Counted from the stretch's first letter, positions 35,153-46,027 are shown. The stretch is 64,000 nt of DNA from Neptunicella sp048268085 (GCF_048268085.1 NZ_JBLWWF010000004.1:124001-188000); one strand, 5' to 3'. Numbers and translations: made by a program. The notes: a model not told the origin generated them from the sequence alone.

Positions 35153-36628
35153 TTAATAGCTTTGTCCCAACGACAAATATACCCGATAAGCTTTTTGTCG
35201 ATAGGTGTCTTCTGCTTGGCCGTATCCCAAATATATCGCTCCTAGTGGACTATCCCAACCGGCAAATATACTTCCCGCCCAAATCCATTCAGCAATATCG
35301 TTACCTTCAGGTTGCAGCCAGCTTTCCTTTACTCGTCCCCGTTCGATAGAGCCGCCGAGATAAAATAGGGAGTCAAAAAAACTGAAACGATTTTCGTTCA
35401 TTTGGTACATATAAATAAAGCTACCAAAACGTGCATCGGGGCCGTATAAATAATTACGCGGATAACCGGATAGATTGAGCAACCCGCCCAGTGCATATTG
35501 CTCCAGACCGATATCCCCCTCTTGAGACTGGTATTTATTCATGCTCCAGCGTGTTTTAAACACGTGATTGTGCCAGTGTTTAGCCGCAATAAATTCGTAG
35601 GAGCTATTTATACTATCGGAACTTGCCTCAAGGAAACGGTCATCCAGCCACTGTCGCTGAACTTTAAAGCGGATCCCCCGTGTCGAAAAGTTGGCGTTAT
35701 TCAGACTATCCCATACAAAGCGCCATTCCACTCCTTTACGTCTATAGTCCAATCGACTGTAGCCCAAACTGTTCGCCAATATACTAGGTAGCCGATAACT
35801 ACCATTTTTATCAATCCAACCTGTCGTTAAGACACCTTGATCTGAAATATTCCACCCCAAGGATCCATTAATAACCGTCTCGGATTTAAAAAACTCCCCT
35901 AACGACAATCCATTTGGATCTTCAACAACAAGCGATTCACTATGATTGTTGATTTTGCCGGAGACAAAAGTACTGGGACTGACCAGGGGCCAATATAACT
36001 CGGTACTAAACACTTTATCCGTGCCTAACGCAATTTCGGTTTGCCATTCAGCCCCCAGAGAAGATAATCCTGTGCGTGTATAGGACGCAGCAAATTGCAT
36101 ATTCCGGTTACTGTGAAAATCATCTTCCAACATCAGACGAAAATTAAGATAACCCGGTCCCCAACTTTTTTCTTCTGCCGTTACTTTAAGTTCAGTTCCT
36201 CCATCTGCTTTCTGGTACAGGTGACTGGAAACTCTTTCAAAAATATCTAATCCATAAACCTGCCGTATGCCTTCTTTTAATTGGCTGGTGTCATACTGTG
36301 AGTGGTTATTAAACCCCAACCGTTGCAACAATACCTCATCATCAAGTGAACTCATGTTTTCCAGTGCCAGACTATCAATATTAAGCTCTGGTACTAATTT
36401 GCTGCGCTGCCTTTTCATCCATGCTGCATAAACATCGGGACTCACAGAAAAACGCTGTAGCTGTTCAACGTGTCTAGACGCTTCTTCATTGCCAGCGTTA
36501 TCTGCATCCTCCAAACGCTCAAAGTCCATAGTACTTATATCCGTCACATTGGGGTTGAGATACAAATCGTCAGCACCTAAGTGCTTTTTTTCTTCACTAA
36601 CCATTTGCTTAACTAGAAAACTGGACAA
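35153..36628 (-). pseudogene. C-terminal POTRA/Omp85-type barrel half of a split patatin-like protein
   Basis: 491 residues beginning only at a TTG, without ribosome site or signal peptide. It continues in sequence from the patatin half: the same frame read upstream gives FGTEQLSSFLVKQMVSEEK, the linker expected in PlpD-type proteins. A POTRA-like part (about 80-150) and a 16-strand barrel ending YLSLGQSY follow. Patatin plus barrel makes about 760 residues, the usual PlpD-family size, so one base is missing near 36640 or the sequence has an error. If real, this half is probably not exported. Confidence 0.75.
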
Positions 36629-37419
36629 TTGTTCGGTGCCGAATTAAGTTGATCCTGCGTCTTAAGAGGCGCCTCTATATCTACCGCAATAACACGTTCA
36701 GCTCCCAATTGTTTGGCAATGCTAATGGGCAAATTATTGGCTACACCTCCGTCCACAAGCAGTAATCCATTTAGTTGCATGGGTCTGACAACGCCAGGAA
36801 TTGACATGGAAGCTTGAACAGCAGATACCAGACTGCCGGAATCCAGAACCACTGCATCACGGTTAATTAAATTGGTTGCCACCGCCCTAAAAGGGATAGG
36901 TAACTGATCAAAATGCGCTAAATCCGGCTGTACACCAAATGCCTGTACCACTAATTCGGCCATAGCCTGTCCAAGCAGCACACCCTTAGGCATTTTAATA
37001 CCATCAAGATCAACTCCCAGATCTAGCCTAATCGGAAACTCATCCCGCTGGTGTTTACGACGCATGGGCATTTCATCGCGATAAACTCTATCACGATATC
37101 CCGATCCCCAATTCAACTCCGTTAGTATCTTGTGAATTTCATCAGGACTACTGCCTGATGCATATAAGCCACCAATAAACGCACCGATGCTAGTACCAAC
37201 AATGATGTCGATAGGAATGTTTTGCGACTCAAGCTGCCTGATAACCCCCAAATGAGCTCCTCCGCGGGCACCGCCACCACCCAACACCAAAGCCGTGCAA
37301 GGTCGATTGATGGCATTTATGCAAGGTGGCGACGCAGGAGTCTCAACTTCTTTTGCCAACAGCGAAGAAAACGCAACAAAATATAATAATATCAGTATGA
37401 AACGAATTGAATTGAACAT
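36613..37419 (-). pseudogene. Patatin-like phospholipase domain, N-terminal half of a split PlpD-type gene
   Basis: 268 residues. Signal peptide (about 1-22), then the patatin fold with oxyanion loop GGGGARGGAHLGV, nucleophile GTSIGAFIGG (GxSxG, Ser near residue 77) and catalytic DGG in LLVDGGVANNLP. The hydrolase domain is complete, but the frame ends at APNNCPVF where the family continues into a POTRA/barrel. Without its barrel it could still be secreted to the periplasm as a lipase, but not displayed or released. Confidence 0.78.
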
Positions 37420-37635
37420 GAACCAGCCTATAACATTGTACAGCTCTAGTTATGGATTGTTTTTCAAATAAAATCAAATAGATAAAAGAAAGAAGTTAGG
37501 CTTTTTTGTTCCAGAATTACTGCAAATACCAGGTTAGTTCTCACCCGCTCCAAATACGAACAGATCTGTGTTTTTATCTAATTTCAGCTATAATCCGCGC
37601 AAATTTATAGCTGTACCTTATATTTGAGCTCGCTA

Positions 37636-39051
37636 ATGACCGTAGAAACATTCAATCCCAAACAAACCACCACACTGGAAACCCCTGTAAAAGTGCTTGA
37701 AACAGAGAAAACAGGGGGAGCATCTAATGGCTCGCGGATTGGTTTTGTTAGTCTGGGCTGCCCTAAAAACTTGGTCGATTCAGAGCGTATTCTTACCCAG
37801 TTACGTACTGAAGGTTATGACGTAGTACCAAGTTACGATGATGCTGATCTGGTTATTGTAAACACCTGTGGCTTTATCGATTCTGCGGTGCAGGAATCTC
37901 TGGATACTATTGGTGAAGCGCTAAAAGAAAATGGCAAAGTTATCGTCACCGGTTGTTTAGGTATTAAAGAAGATGAAATTCGTGAAGTGCATCCCAATGT
38001 ACTGGCGATCACCGGTCCACATGCTTACGAGGAAGTGGTTAATCAGGTGCATGATCACCTGCCCCAGCCGGTACATAACCCCTATTTAAATTTGGTGCCG
38101 GATATTGGCGTTAAATTAACTCCACGCCATTACGCCTATTTAAAAATATCCGAAGGTTGTAACCACCGTTGTACCTTTTGCATCATTCCTTCAATGCGCG
38201 GCGATTTAGTTAGCCGTCCGATTGGTGACATTCTGGATGAAGCTGTGCGTCTGAAAAACGCCGGAGTAAAAGAGCTTTTAGTCATCTCGCAAGATACCAG
38301 CGCCTACGGGGTAGATGTAAAACATCAAACCGGTTTCTGGAATGGTATGCCGGTTAAAACCGATATGCTTGGCTTGTGCACCAAGCTGGCAGAGATGGGA
38401 ATCTGGGTACGATTACATTATGTCTATCCTTATCCATCAGTAGACAAAGTCATTCCGTTAATGGCCGAAGGGAAAATATTGCCTTATCTGGATATTCCGT
38501 TCCAACATGCCAGTCCGCGTATTCTCAAGTTAATGAAGCGCCCTGCAGCGGCAGAACGCACTATGGACAGAATTAAAAAATGGAAAGAGGTTTGCCCTGA
38601 GTTGGTCATTCGCTCCACATTTATTGTTGGCTTCCCGGGCGAAACCGAAGAAGACTTTCAGATGTTGTTAGACTTTCTGGATGAAGCCCAGCTTGATCGG
38701 GTTGGCTGTTTTATGTATTCCGATGTGGAAGGCGCCAAAGCCAACGATTTACCCGACCCTGTGCCCGAAGACATCAAACAGCAGCGATTTGAACGTTTCA
38801 TGTTGAAACAACAACAGATTAGCGCAGATAAACTCCAAGCCCGTATTGGTCTCGAATATCAGATTATTATCGATGAGGTTAATAGCGAAGGCGCGGTTGG
38901 CCGTTGTTATACCGATGCCCCTGAAATTGATGGCAAAGTGTATTTAACCGATGAATTTAATGTCCAGCCAGGCGATTTGGTTTGGGCTGAAATCATGCAT
39001 GCCGATGAATATGACTTATGGGCTCGCATTGTAGAAGATGAAGATAACTAA
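37636..39051 (+). CDS. rimO: Ribosomal protein S12 methylthiotransferase
   Basis: Radical-SAM enzyme that methylthiolates Asp in ribosomal protein S12. 471 residues from ATG 37636 (a TTG 12 bases upstream is less likely), with about 30 extra N-terminal residues against E. coli. The UPF0004 domain (SLGCPKNLVDSERIL, NTCGFI, TGCLG) holds three cluster Cys. The radical-SAM motif CNHRCTFCIIP is near residue 175, and a C-terminal TRAM domain follows. Ends before a hairpin terminator. Confidence 0.96.
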   Translation: MTVETFNPKQTTTLETPVKVLETEKTGGASNGSRIGFVSLGCPKNLVDSERILTQLRTEGYDVVPSYDDADLVIVNTCGFIDSAVQESLDTIGEALKENGKVIVTGCLGIKEDEIREVHPNVLAITGPHAYEEVVNQVHDHLPQPVHNPYLNLVPDIGVKLTPRHYAYLKISEGCNHRCTFCIIPSMRGDLVSRPIGDILDEAVRLKNAGVKELLVISQDTSAYGVDVKHQTGFWNGMPVKTDMLGLCTKLAEMGIWVRLHYVYPYPSVDKVIPLMAEGKILPYLDIPFQHASPRILKLMKRPAAAERTMDRIKKWKEVCPELVIRSTFIVGFPGETEEDFQMLLDFLDEAQLDRVGCFMYSDVEGAKANDLPDPVPEDIKQQRFERFMLKQQQISADKLQARIGLEYQIIIDEVNSEGAVGRCYTDAPEIDGKVYLTDEFNVQPGDLVWAEIMHADEYDLWARIVEDEDN

Positions 39052-39072
39052 CCCGATATGGGGATGTTAACA

Positions 39073-39094
39073 GGGCTCGTAAAGAGCCCTTTTT
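39073..39094 (+). terminator. Terminator after rimO
   Basis: GGGCTC (39073-39078), GTAAA loop and GAGCCC (39084-39089) are followed by TTTTT. It starts 22 bases after the rimO stop. Confidence 0.88.
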
Positions 39095-39098
39095 AAGT

Positions 39099-39536
39099 TT
39101 ATTTTAACCAACCCTGTCGGTTTCCACGATGTGATAACCACATTAAATAAAGCCCTACGACCAGCACCAGGATAGGAACAGTTAAACTACCGGCACCGAA
39201 TACACGGTAAGAATCCACCAAAATGAAGGCATGATAATTCTGGATCAGTACCGCAACAAGAGATATCAAAAACAGCCAAAAAGCCCAACCTTGTTTAAGC
39301 AATAACAATACACAGCCGAGCGTGCCGGTTATCACCGCAATGCCAAATGAATAAGTCGCCCACAACGGATAATTAAGATAAAGCGCGGCTTCCGGTTCAG
39401 GCATGGTTGCGGCCAAACTTTCCGGTGTTGTCATTAAATGCGCCACAAAAGACATTAGACCTAGTAGATTCCATACCAGACCAATAGTAACAACCCAAGT
39501 AAACCATGCGGGAATTTCAGATAGTTGTTTGTTCAT
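39099..39536 (-). CDS. Four-helix membrane protein of unknown function
   Basis: 145 residues from ATG 39536, which has GAGG five bases upstream; GTG 39542 is an alternative. Four hydrophobic helices (about 13-35, 57-77, 82-101 and 117-136) separated by short loops. No motif is recognised. Convergent with rimO. No partner gene suggests a role. Confidence 0.65.
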   Translation of the reverse strand: MNKQLSEIPAWFTWVVTIGLVWNLLGLMSFVAHLMTTPESLAATMPEPEAALYLNYPLWATYSFGIAVITGTLGCVLLLLKQGWAFWLFLISLVAVLIQNYHAFILVDSYRVFGAGSLTVPILVLVVGLYLMWLSHRGNRQGWLK

Positions 39537-39580
39537 ATCCACCTCTTGATTATTATTTTGTCGTTAAGATATATAACAGT

Positions 39581-39991
39581 TTATGATTTCATTGCCTCTA
39601 TTTTTTTAAAAATATCCCGCCAACTAACAATACCCACCCATTCACCGGCATCATTGACCACTGGCAAACAGGATATATTGTTAGTGTTGAACAACTTTAC
39701 CGCATGTAAAACGGTCTGGTTCTGATTAATCACCACCAGTTTGCGGCTCATTATCTGATGCACGCGCTTGTTTAACGATGCGTTGTCGTGATCCGTCGCC
39801 ATGACACTTCCCACTCTCGGACTCAACGCCTTTAACAAATCCCGATCCGAAACAACCCCTTGTAATTTGCGCCCATCAACCACCAGCAAGTGGTGGAATT
39901 TAGCCTTGTTAAAAATTTCATAAACCTGCTGTAAACGATCATCCATACCAACCGTTACGACCGGGGTACTCATTATTTGACTAATTTTCAT
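39581..39991 (-). CDS. CBS-domain pair protein
   Basis: 136 residues: two CBS motifs, the first with IMSTPVVTVGMDDRL and VVSDRDLLKAL, the second with IMSRKLVVINQNQTV and GIVSWRDIFKKI. Such pairs bind adenosine nucleotides and act as energy sensors. There is no fused effector domain. It follows the M20 hydrolase gene by 15 bases, probably in one transcript. Confidence 0.85.
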   Translation of the reverse strand: MKISQIMSTPVVTVGMDDRLQQVYEIFNKAKFHHLLVVDGRKLQGVVSDRDLLKALSPRVGSVMATDHDNASLNKRVHQIMSRKLVVINQNQTVLHAVKLFNTNNISCLPVVNDAGEWVGIVSWRDIFKKIEAMKS

Positions 39992-40006
39992 TCGGACACT
40001 CTTTTA

Positions 40007-41338
40007 TTATTTATGCAAAATATGCAGCACAGCGGCCGTTAACGCTTCTGTTCCTGTTTCAATTACTTTGTCGGCTTGAGGCGCCCACAGCGCACTATGT
40101 AATGACGGCAGCACAGTGCCGTTATGTTGCGCATCATCCCATTTTGCTTGTGGCACACCGCCCACCCAAAAAATTAAGCTTTGAATCGATTTATCTGCCC
40201 GATAATAGCGGCCAAAATCTTCTCCGCCCATTACCGGAGGAGTCTGTTGAACCCGTTCACTGCCAAATCGCCGGGTAAATACCTCAGCAATTTGTAGGGT
40301 AAATTCAGGACTATTAAAGGTCGATGGTGTGTATTCGTCTTTAATTTCAACCTCTGGCATTAACTCCTCTGGCAAACCTGCAGCCATCGCCTCCCCTTTA
40401 GCGATACGGGCAATACCATCGAGTAACTTTTGCCGCGTGGCATCAGAATAACTGCGCACCGTTAACAGCAACGTCGCATGATCAGCAATAATGTTATGTT
40501 TGGTTCCCGCTTGAAAACTGCCCACTGTAACCACTGCCGGATCCTGAGGATTTTGTTCACGACTTACCAGCGTTTGTAAGCTGATAACAATACGACTACC
40601 CAGCACAATTGGATCTTTGGTGGTATGGGGATATGCACCATGACCGCCGACCCCTTTAATATGAATATCTACACTATCTACGTTGGCCAACGCATAACCC
40701 GGTGTATACCCAATAACGCCTGCCGGTAATCCGGCAGAATCATGCAACGCCAATGCATAATCCGGTTTGGGAAAACGACTAAACAAGCCGTCATCCAACA
40801 TATTTTTTGCGCCTTTTCCACGCTCTTCTGCCGGTTGCAGGATCATCACTAATGTCCCTGACCATTGTTGTTGACTATTAGATAATTGCCGAGCAGCCCC
40901 CATCCATGCACTCATATGGGTATCGTGACCGCAAGCATGCATGACGGCTGATTGAATACCTTCATCTGTGGTCGCCACTTGTTTTGAGGCAAACGCTAAT
41001 CCAGTTTTTTCCTCAACTGGCAAACCATCCATATCGGCTCTAATCAATACCACAGGGCCATCGCCATTTTTAAGTACTGCGACCACACCGGTACCACCAA
41101 CGTGTTCGGTTACGCTAAAACCTAGCTCACGAGCTTGTTTAGCCAACTTGGACGCGGTGTTAACTTCTTGACCGGATAATTCGGGATATTGGTGGAGATC
41201 GCGATAAAGAGCCATCAATGTTGGCATATCTTCATTAATGGCTAATCGAAGTGAGTCGGATGGTTTAGCGTTGCAATTTATTGCAGATAAGGAAGCCCAT
41301 ATAGCGGCAGTGATTAACCCATATTTGAATGTAGACAT
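40007..41338 (-). CDS. Exported M20-family amidohydrolase/aminoacylase
   Basis: 443 residues with a signal peptide (about 1-24). Metal-binding motifs of the M20D family are seen: ADMDGLPVEE, MHACGHDTHMS, and QPAEERGKGA with the catalytic Glu pair. GGEDFGRYY supplies another ligand. Relatives hydrolyse N-acyl amino acids or hippurate. Secretion suggests action on peptides or acylated amino acids in the periplasm. Exact substrate unknown. Confidence 0.87.
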   Translation of the reverse strand: MSTFKYGLITAAIWASLSAINCNAKPSDSLRLAINEDMPTLMALYRDLHQYPELSGQEVNTASKLAKQARELGFSVTEHVGGTGVVAVLKNGDGPVVLIRADMDGLPVEEKTGLAFASKQVATTDEGIQSAVMHACGHDTHMSAWMGAARQLSNSQQQWSGTLVMILQPAEERGKGAKNMLDDGLFSRFPKPDYALALHDSAGLPAGVIGYTPGYALANVDSVDIHIKGVGGHGAYPHTTKDPIVLGSRIVISLQTLVSREQNPQDPAVVTVGSFQAGTKHNIIADHATLLLTVRSYSDATRQKLLDGIARIAKGEAMAAGLPEELMPEVEIKDEYTPSTFNSPEFTLQIAEVFTRRFGSERVQQTPPVMGGEDFGRYYRADKSIQSLIFWVGGVPQAKWDDAQHNGTVLPSLHSALWAPQADKVIETGTEALTAAVLHILHK

Positions 41339-41431
41339 AATGATCCATTTATATTATTCAAAGGCTGATGGTCAATTTACCCTATCTAAATGCAAATTAT
41401 CAATCTATACCCGGCTCAGACTACACATGGG

Positions 41432-42874
41432 TTAATCTTCATCAGTGGTGCTATCCGTCAATTGCTGACTGAGCTTTTTACTACTTTGTACCCCCAGCGC
41501 TTTAAATTCTTCTGCACGACGAATTAAATTACCTTTACCGCTACTAAGCTTATTGATTGCCCCGTCATATTTTTTCTGAACAGTTTGCAGACTATTACCC
41601 AATCCTTCTAAATCGGCAGTAAAACTGACGAACTTATCGTATAAAGCCGCTGCTTTTTTAGCGATTAACTGGGCATTCTGATTTTGTTGTTCGTAACGCC
41701 ATATATTATTAATAGTGCGCAACGCCACCAACAAGTTGGTAGGACTCACCAGCATAATGTTGTTATCCAGAGCCAAACTCATTAAATCCGGGGCTTGATC
41801 CATGGCTAATAAAAAAGCCGGCTCAATCGGGATAAATAACAATATGTAATCCAACGTCTTGATACCATCCAGTTTCTGGTAATCCTTTTTACCCAGCTCT
41901 TTAATATGATTACGTAACGACAAAATATGTTCGTTGAGGTGAGTCTGGCGTATCTTGTCGTCCTGTTCGTTAAAGTAACGTTCATAAGCTGCTAATGACA
42001 CTTTGGAATCGATGATAATATCTTTGTTATCTGGCAAATGGACGATGACATCAGGCTTATAGGCTTTACCATCTTCATTTTTAAACTGGCCTTGAGTATC
42101 GTATTCATGACCTGAACGTAATCCTGATTCATTCAAAATTTGTTCAAGAACCCGCTCTCCCCAGTTACCTTGCTGCTTATTGTCACCTTTAAGTGCTTTA
42201 GTTAACGCCGCTGCTTCAGCGGTAATCTGTACATTCAGTTCTTTCAAACCTAAGATTTCAGTTTTAAGGGAAGCACGTTCCTGCCCTTCCCGGACATATT
42301 GATCCGTCACCTGTTTTTTAAAGCCTTCAATCTGCTCCTTGAGCGGAGTCAGTAATGAATCCAGTCCCTGTTTGCTGTCGGCACTGAATTTTTCATTTTT
42401 CTGTTCAAAGATTTTATTGGCCAGGTTTTCAAACTGCTCTTTAAGTCGGATTTCGGCCTGTTGTAATAACGTCAGCTTTTCCTCAAAAGCCCGTTGTTCC
42501 TGCTCAAAAGCGGCTTGCTGAGCACTCAACCGGGTTTGCAGATCAGCGGCTTTTTGCTGCTCACTGTGCCATTTATCCTGCCACTGTTGCTTTTCTTGTT
42601 GTACAACAATTAACTGTTCAGCTTGTTGGCGTAACTGTCCAAGTTGTCCTTGCACATCCAGCTGTTGTTGACGTGCGGTATCTAACAGCTGTTCTTTTTG
42701 CTGTATTTGCTGTTGGGCATTATTTAAATCCTGAACCAACCGATCCTGTTGCTCCTGCCACTGCTGAAAATCCTTGCGTCGAGAACTGTTCGTTAATAAC
42801 CAAATCACTGCACCGCCAATGAATGCAGCCCCAACTAATAATCCCAACATTAATGTCGTCATTTCCACCTGCAT
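41432..42874 (-). CDS. rmuC: DNA recombination protein RmuC homologue
   Basis: 480 residues from ATG 42874; ATG 42901 or 42862 are possible because no ribosome site is decisive. One N-terminal helix, a long Gln-rich coiled coil (about 35-190), then the conserved RmuC nuclease-like domain (NWGERVLEQILNESGL, IVHLPDNKDIIIDSKV, ILLFIPIEPAF). RmuC limits inversions at short repeats. It follows fumarase on the same strand with a terminator between. Confidence 0.93.
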   Translation of the reverse strand: MQVEMTTLMLGLLVGAAFIGGAVIWLLTNSSRRKDFQQWQEQQDRLVQDLNNAQQQIQQKEQLLDTARQQQLDVQGQLGQLRQQAEQLIVVQQEKQQWQDKWHSEQQKAADLQTRLSAQQAAFEQEQRAFEEKLTLLQQAEIRLKEQFENLANKIFEQKNEKFSADSKQGLDSLLTPLKEQIEGFKKQVTDQYVREGQERASLKTEILGLKELNVQITAEAAALTKALKGDNKQQGNWGERVLEQILNESGLRSGHEYDTQGQFKNEDGKAYKPDVIVHLPDNKDIIIDSKVSLAAYERYFNEQDDKIRQTHLNEHILSLRNHIKELGKKDYQKLDGIKTLDYILLFIPIEPAFLLAMDQAPDLMSLALDNNIMLVSPTNLLVALRTINNIWRYEQQNQNAQLIAKKAAALYDKFVSFTADLEGLGNSLQTVQKKYDGAINKLSSGKGNLIRRAEEFKALGVQSSKKLSQQLTDSTTDED

Positions 42875-42928
42875 TATTATTGTATCCCGTTGTCTGGCCA
42901 TTCTCGCAGATAGAGTCAGGCAGATAAA

Positions 42929-42950
42929 AAAGGCGTCAATTGACGCCTTT
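42929..42950 (-). terminator. Terminator after fumarase
   Basis: AAAGGCGTCAATTGACGCCTTT is a perfect 22-base palindrome. On the minus strand a T-run follows it directly, 16 bases past the fumarase stop. Confidence 0.88.
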
Positions 42951-42965
42951 ATGGTTTAATTCGCG

Positions 42966-44486
42966 TTATGCGTTTTCCATTTCCTGAATTTTAACTTTCC
43001 AAATAGCCGGACCGGTGTCGTGTACATTATTACCGCTACTATCCACCGCTACGGTAACCGGCATATCTTCAATTTCAAACTCGTAAATCGCTTCCATGCC
43101 TAAATCTTCAAATGCCACCACGCGCGACTTTTTAATCGCTTTAGACACCAGATAAGCGGCGCCGCCAACGGCCATTAAATACACAGCCTTATGCTTTGCA
43201 ATACTCTTAACCGTCGCAGGACCACGTTCGGCTTTGCCTATCATGCCAATCAAACCGGTTTGTTCCAGCATCATATCGGTAAATTTATCCATTCGGGTAG
43301 CCGTAGTTGGACCGGCTGGCCCCACCGCTTCATCCCCTACCGCATCCACAGGTCCGACGTAATAGATAAAACGGTTAGTTAAATCTACGCCTTCGGGCAT
43401 GCCTTCACCATTTTCCAGCATGGTCTGAATACGCTTATGTGCGGCATCGCGGCCGGTCAGCATTTTGCCGGATAATAAAACCGTTTCACCTGCCTTCCAC
43501 TGCTGGATCTCTTCACGGGTTACCGTATCTAAATTCACCCGGCGTGTTTGTTCACCTACTTCCCATGTCACTTGTGGCCAATCATCTAAATTCGGCTTTT
43601 TCAGCTCTGCCGGGCCACTTCCATCTAAATAAAAATGTGCATGACGGGTGGCTGCACAGTTAGGGATCATTGCTACCGGCTTGGATGCAGCATGGGTAGG
43701 CAGTGATTTGATTTTAATGTCCACCACAGTGGTCAATCCGCCTAAACCCTGAGCACCAATACCCAAGTTATTGACCGCTTCGAATAATTCCAGACGCAGT
43801 TTTTCTTCGGTGGTTTGGGCGCCACGCTCTTGCAATTCGTGAATATCCACCGGATCCATTAAACTTTCTTTAGCTAAGACCGCTGCTTTTTCAGCCGTAC
43901 CACCAATACCGATACCTAACATACCCGGTGGGCACCAACCCGCTCCCATTGTTGGCAAGGTTTTAACCACCCAATCCACAATCGAATCGCTTGGATTCAA
44001 CATCACCATTTTAGACTTATTTTCACTGCCGCCGCCCTTGGCCGCGATCATGACTTCTATTTTGTTGCCTGCCACCATATCTAAATGCACCACAGCCGGG
44101 GTGTTATCTTTAGTATTAGTACGACTACCGGCCGGATCAGCGACAATCGAAGCACGTAAAGGGTTATCACTATTCAAATATGCTCGACGGGTACCTTCAT
44201 CGACCATTTGCTGCACTGTCATATCGGTTTTATCCCAGCTTACATCCATACCAATTTTGACAAAGCAGGTCACAATACCGGTGTCCTGACATAGAGGTCG
44301 ATGGCCTTCGGCTGACATTCTGGAATTAATCAATATCTGAGCCATCGCATCTTTAGCCGCCTGACTCTGCTCTTTGTTGTAAGCCTTTTCAACCGCTTTT
44401 ACATAATCTAAGGGGTGATAATAAGAAATAAATTGCAGTGCATCTTCGATGCTATCGATAAAATCTTGTTGACGAATAACGGTCAT
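42966..44486 (-). CDS. fumA: Class I fumarate hydratase (4Fe-4S)
   Basis: 506 residues, the size of FumA/FumB. It hydrates fumarate to malate using an oxygen-sensitive [4Fe-4S] cluster. The N-terminal alpha-like part has SRMSAEGHRPLCQDTG and GGGSENKSKMVML; the C-terminal beta-like part has LSGKMLTGRDAAHKRI and GPTTATRMD. Conserved Cys occur in LCQDTG and PNCAATRH. ATG 44486 with a GAGG ribosome site. It complements the TCA genes at 12.6-24.2 kb. Confidence 0.96.
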   Translation of the reverse strand: MTVIRQQDFIDSIEDALQFISYYHPLDYVKAVEKAYNKEQSQAAKDAMAQILINSRMSAEGHRPLCQDTGIVTCFVKIGMDVSWDKTDMTVQQMVDEGTRRAYLNSDNPLRASIVADPAGSRTNTKDNTPAVVHLDMVAGNKIEVMIAAKGGGSENKSKMVMLNPSDSIVDWVVKTLPTMGAGWCPPGMLGIGIGGTAEKAAVLAKESLMDPVDIHELQERGAQTTEEKLRLELFEAVNNLGIGAQGLGGLTTVVDIKIKSLPTHAASKPVAMIPNCAATRHAHFYLDGSGPAELKKPNLDDWPQVTWEVGEQTRRVNLDTVTREEIQQWKAGETVLLSGKMLTGRDAAHKRIQTMLENGEGMPEGVDLTNRFIYYVGPVDAVGDEAVGPAGPTTATRMDKFTDMMLEQTGLIGMIGKAERGPATVKSIAKHKAVYLMAVGGAAYLVSKAIKKSRVVAFEDLGMEAIYEFEIEDMPVTVAVDSSGNNVHDTGPAIWKVKIQEMENA

Positions 44487-44659
44487 GATTGCCTCGTTAA
44501 TAGGGTAAAAAACAGCCAGATATGCATTCGCAGATCAATTTAGGGCATATTGAACTTGGTAGCGATATGATACCCTGCCAAGGCGCTTCTCTCCAACATG
44601 AACTGTAATGAAATTGTGATCAAATCACGCCCTTTTTTGCTTAAGGTCAGAACTATAAC

Positions 44660-46027
44660 GTGAAAGTAGAACAACTTAAAATTGCTGCAGATACAGACAT
44701 TTGTCAGATTTTCCATCATTTTTCCAAGCAACCATGGGCTATGTTACTTGACTCAGGCGGTAGCCAACATCAACACGCCCGCTACGATATTATCGTTGCG
44801 GATCCTCTAGCCACGTTACTAACAAGCGGGCAACAGACTACCATTTGGCGTTGTGACACGGCCAAGCCAACAACGAGTTTTGATGATCCGGTTAGATTAA
44901 TTGAACAACAGCAACAAAGCTGGTTTAGCCCTTTATCAACGACGAGCGAACTGCCTTTTTGCGGCGGGGCTTTAGGCTATTGGGGATATGATTTGGGTAA
45001 ACGCTTCGAAACATTGCCCAATAACGCCCAGCAAGACTGCCAATCTCCAGATATGGCAATAGGGGTCTACAGTTGGGCGATTATAAAAGATCATCATAAA
45101 CACCAGTATTTTCTGGTTTACCACCCGCAATACCCTGCTCCCAGTCTCCAACAAATCGAACAATGGACGACTCAGCCTTCCGTTACGTCGGTGCCTTTTT
45201 CACTGGATTCCCAATGGCATGCCAATATGAGTGAACAGCAGTACCAACAAAAGTTCGCTCAAGTACAGGCATATTTAACAGCCGGAGATTGTTATCAGGT
45301 TAATTTGGCTCAACGTTTTAGCGCCGACTACTCAGGCGATGAATGGCAAGCCTATCTTAAGTTACGCGCTAGCAATCAGGCCCCCTTTTCGGCGTTTATC
45401 CGTTTACCCAACTGTTGTATTTTAAGTATTTCTCCGGAACGTTTTTTGGAGGTCAAGCAACAAAAAGTACAAACTCGCCCGATTAAAGGTACACGGCCCA
45501 GACACAGCGACCGCATTCAAGATCAACTCATGGCCGATGTCTTGCAAACTTCCGAAAAAGATCGGGCTGAAAACTTAATGATTGTGGATTTATTGCGTAA
45601 TGATTTAAGCAAAGCCTGTTTACCGGGCACCGTCAATGTACCGGAATTGTTTATCGTTGAAAGCTTTCCAGCAGTACACCACCTAGTTTCCACCGTTGAG
45701 GGGGAACTTGATGACCAACACAGTGCATTAGACTTACTGCGCGGCGCTTTCCCAGGCGGCTCCATTACTGGTGCGCCTAAAATCCGTGCGATGCAGATAA
45801 TTGATGAACTGGAACCCCACAGGCGTAATATTTACTGCGGCAGTATTGGCTATATTAATATTAATGGCGATATGGACACCAGTATTTGTATCCGCACCTT
45901 ATTATGTGAAAATCAGCGGATTTATTGTTGGGCCGGTGGGGGCCTGGTAATTGATTCAGATGTGGCCATGGAATATCAGGAAACCCTCGATAAACTGGCG
46001 AAAATTCTACCTGTATTAGCGGATTGA
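44660..46027 (+). CDS. pabB: Aminodeoxychorismate synthase component I
   Basis: 455 residues from GTG 44660. The next in-frame ATG falls inside the conserved PWAMLLDSG, so GTG is needed. It aminates chorismate for p-aminobenzoate and folate. Chorismate-binding motifs are RPIKGTRPRH with the catalytic Lys, then GGSITGAPKIRAM and YCGSIGY. The glutaminase partner (pabA) is not in the window. It overlaps the Nudix gene. Confidence 0.95.
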   Translation: MKVEQLKIAADTDICQIFHHFSKQPWAMLLDSGGSQHQHARYDIIVADPLATLLTSGQQTTIWRCDTAKPTTSFDDPVRLIEQQQQSWFSPLSTTSELPFCGGALGYWGYDLGKRFETLPNNAQQDCQSPDMAIGVYSWAIIKDHHKHQYFLVYHPQYPAPSLQQIEQWTTQPSVTSVPFSLDSQWHANMSEQQYQQKFAQVQAYLTAGDCYQVNLAQRFSADYSGDEWQAYLKLRASNQAPFSAFIRLPNCCILSISPERFLEVKQQKVQTRPIKGTRPRHSDRIQDQLMADVLQTSEKDRAENLMIVDLLRNDLSKACLPGTVNVPELFIVESFPAVHHLVSTVEGELDDQHSALDLLRGAFPGGSITGAPKIRAMQIIDELEPHRRNIYCGSIGYININGDMDTSICIRTLLCENQRIYCWAGGGLVIDSDVAMEYQETLDKLAKILPVLAD

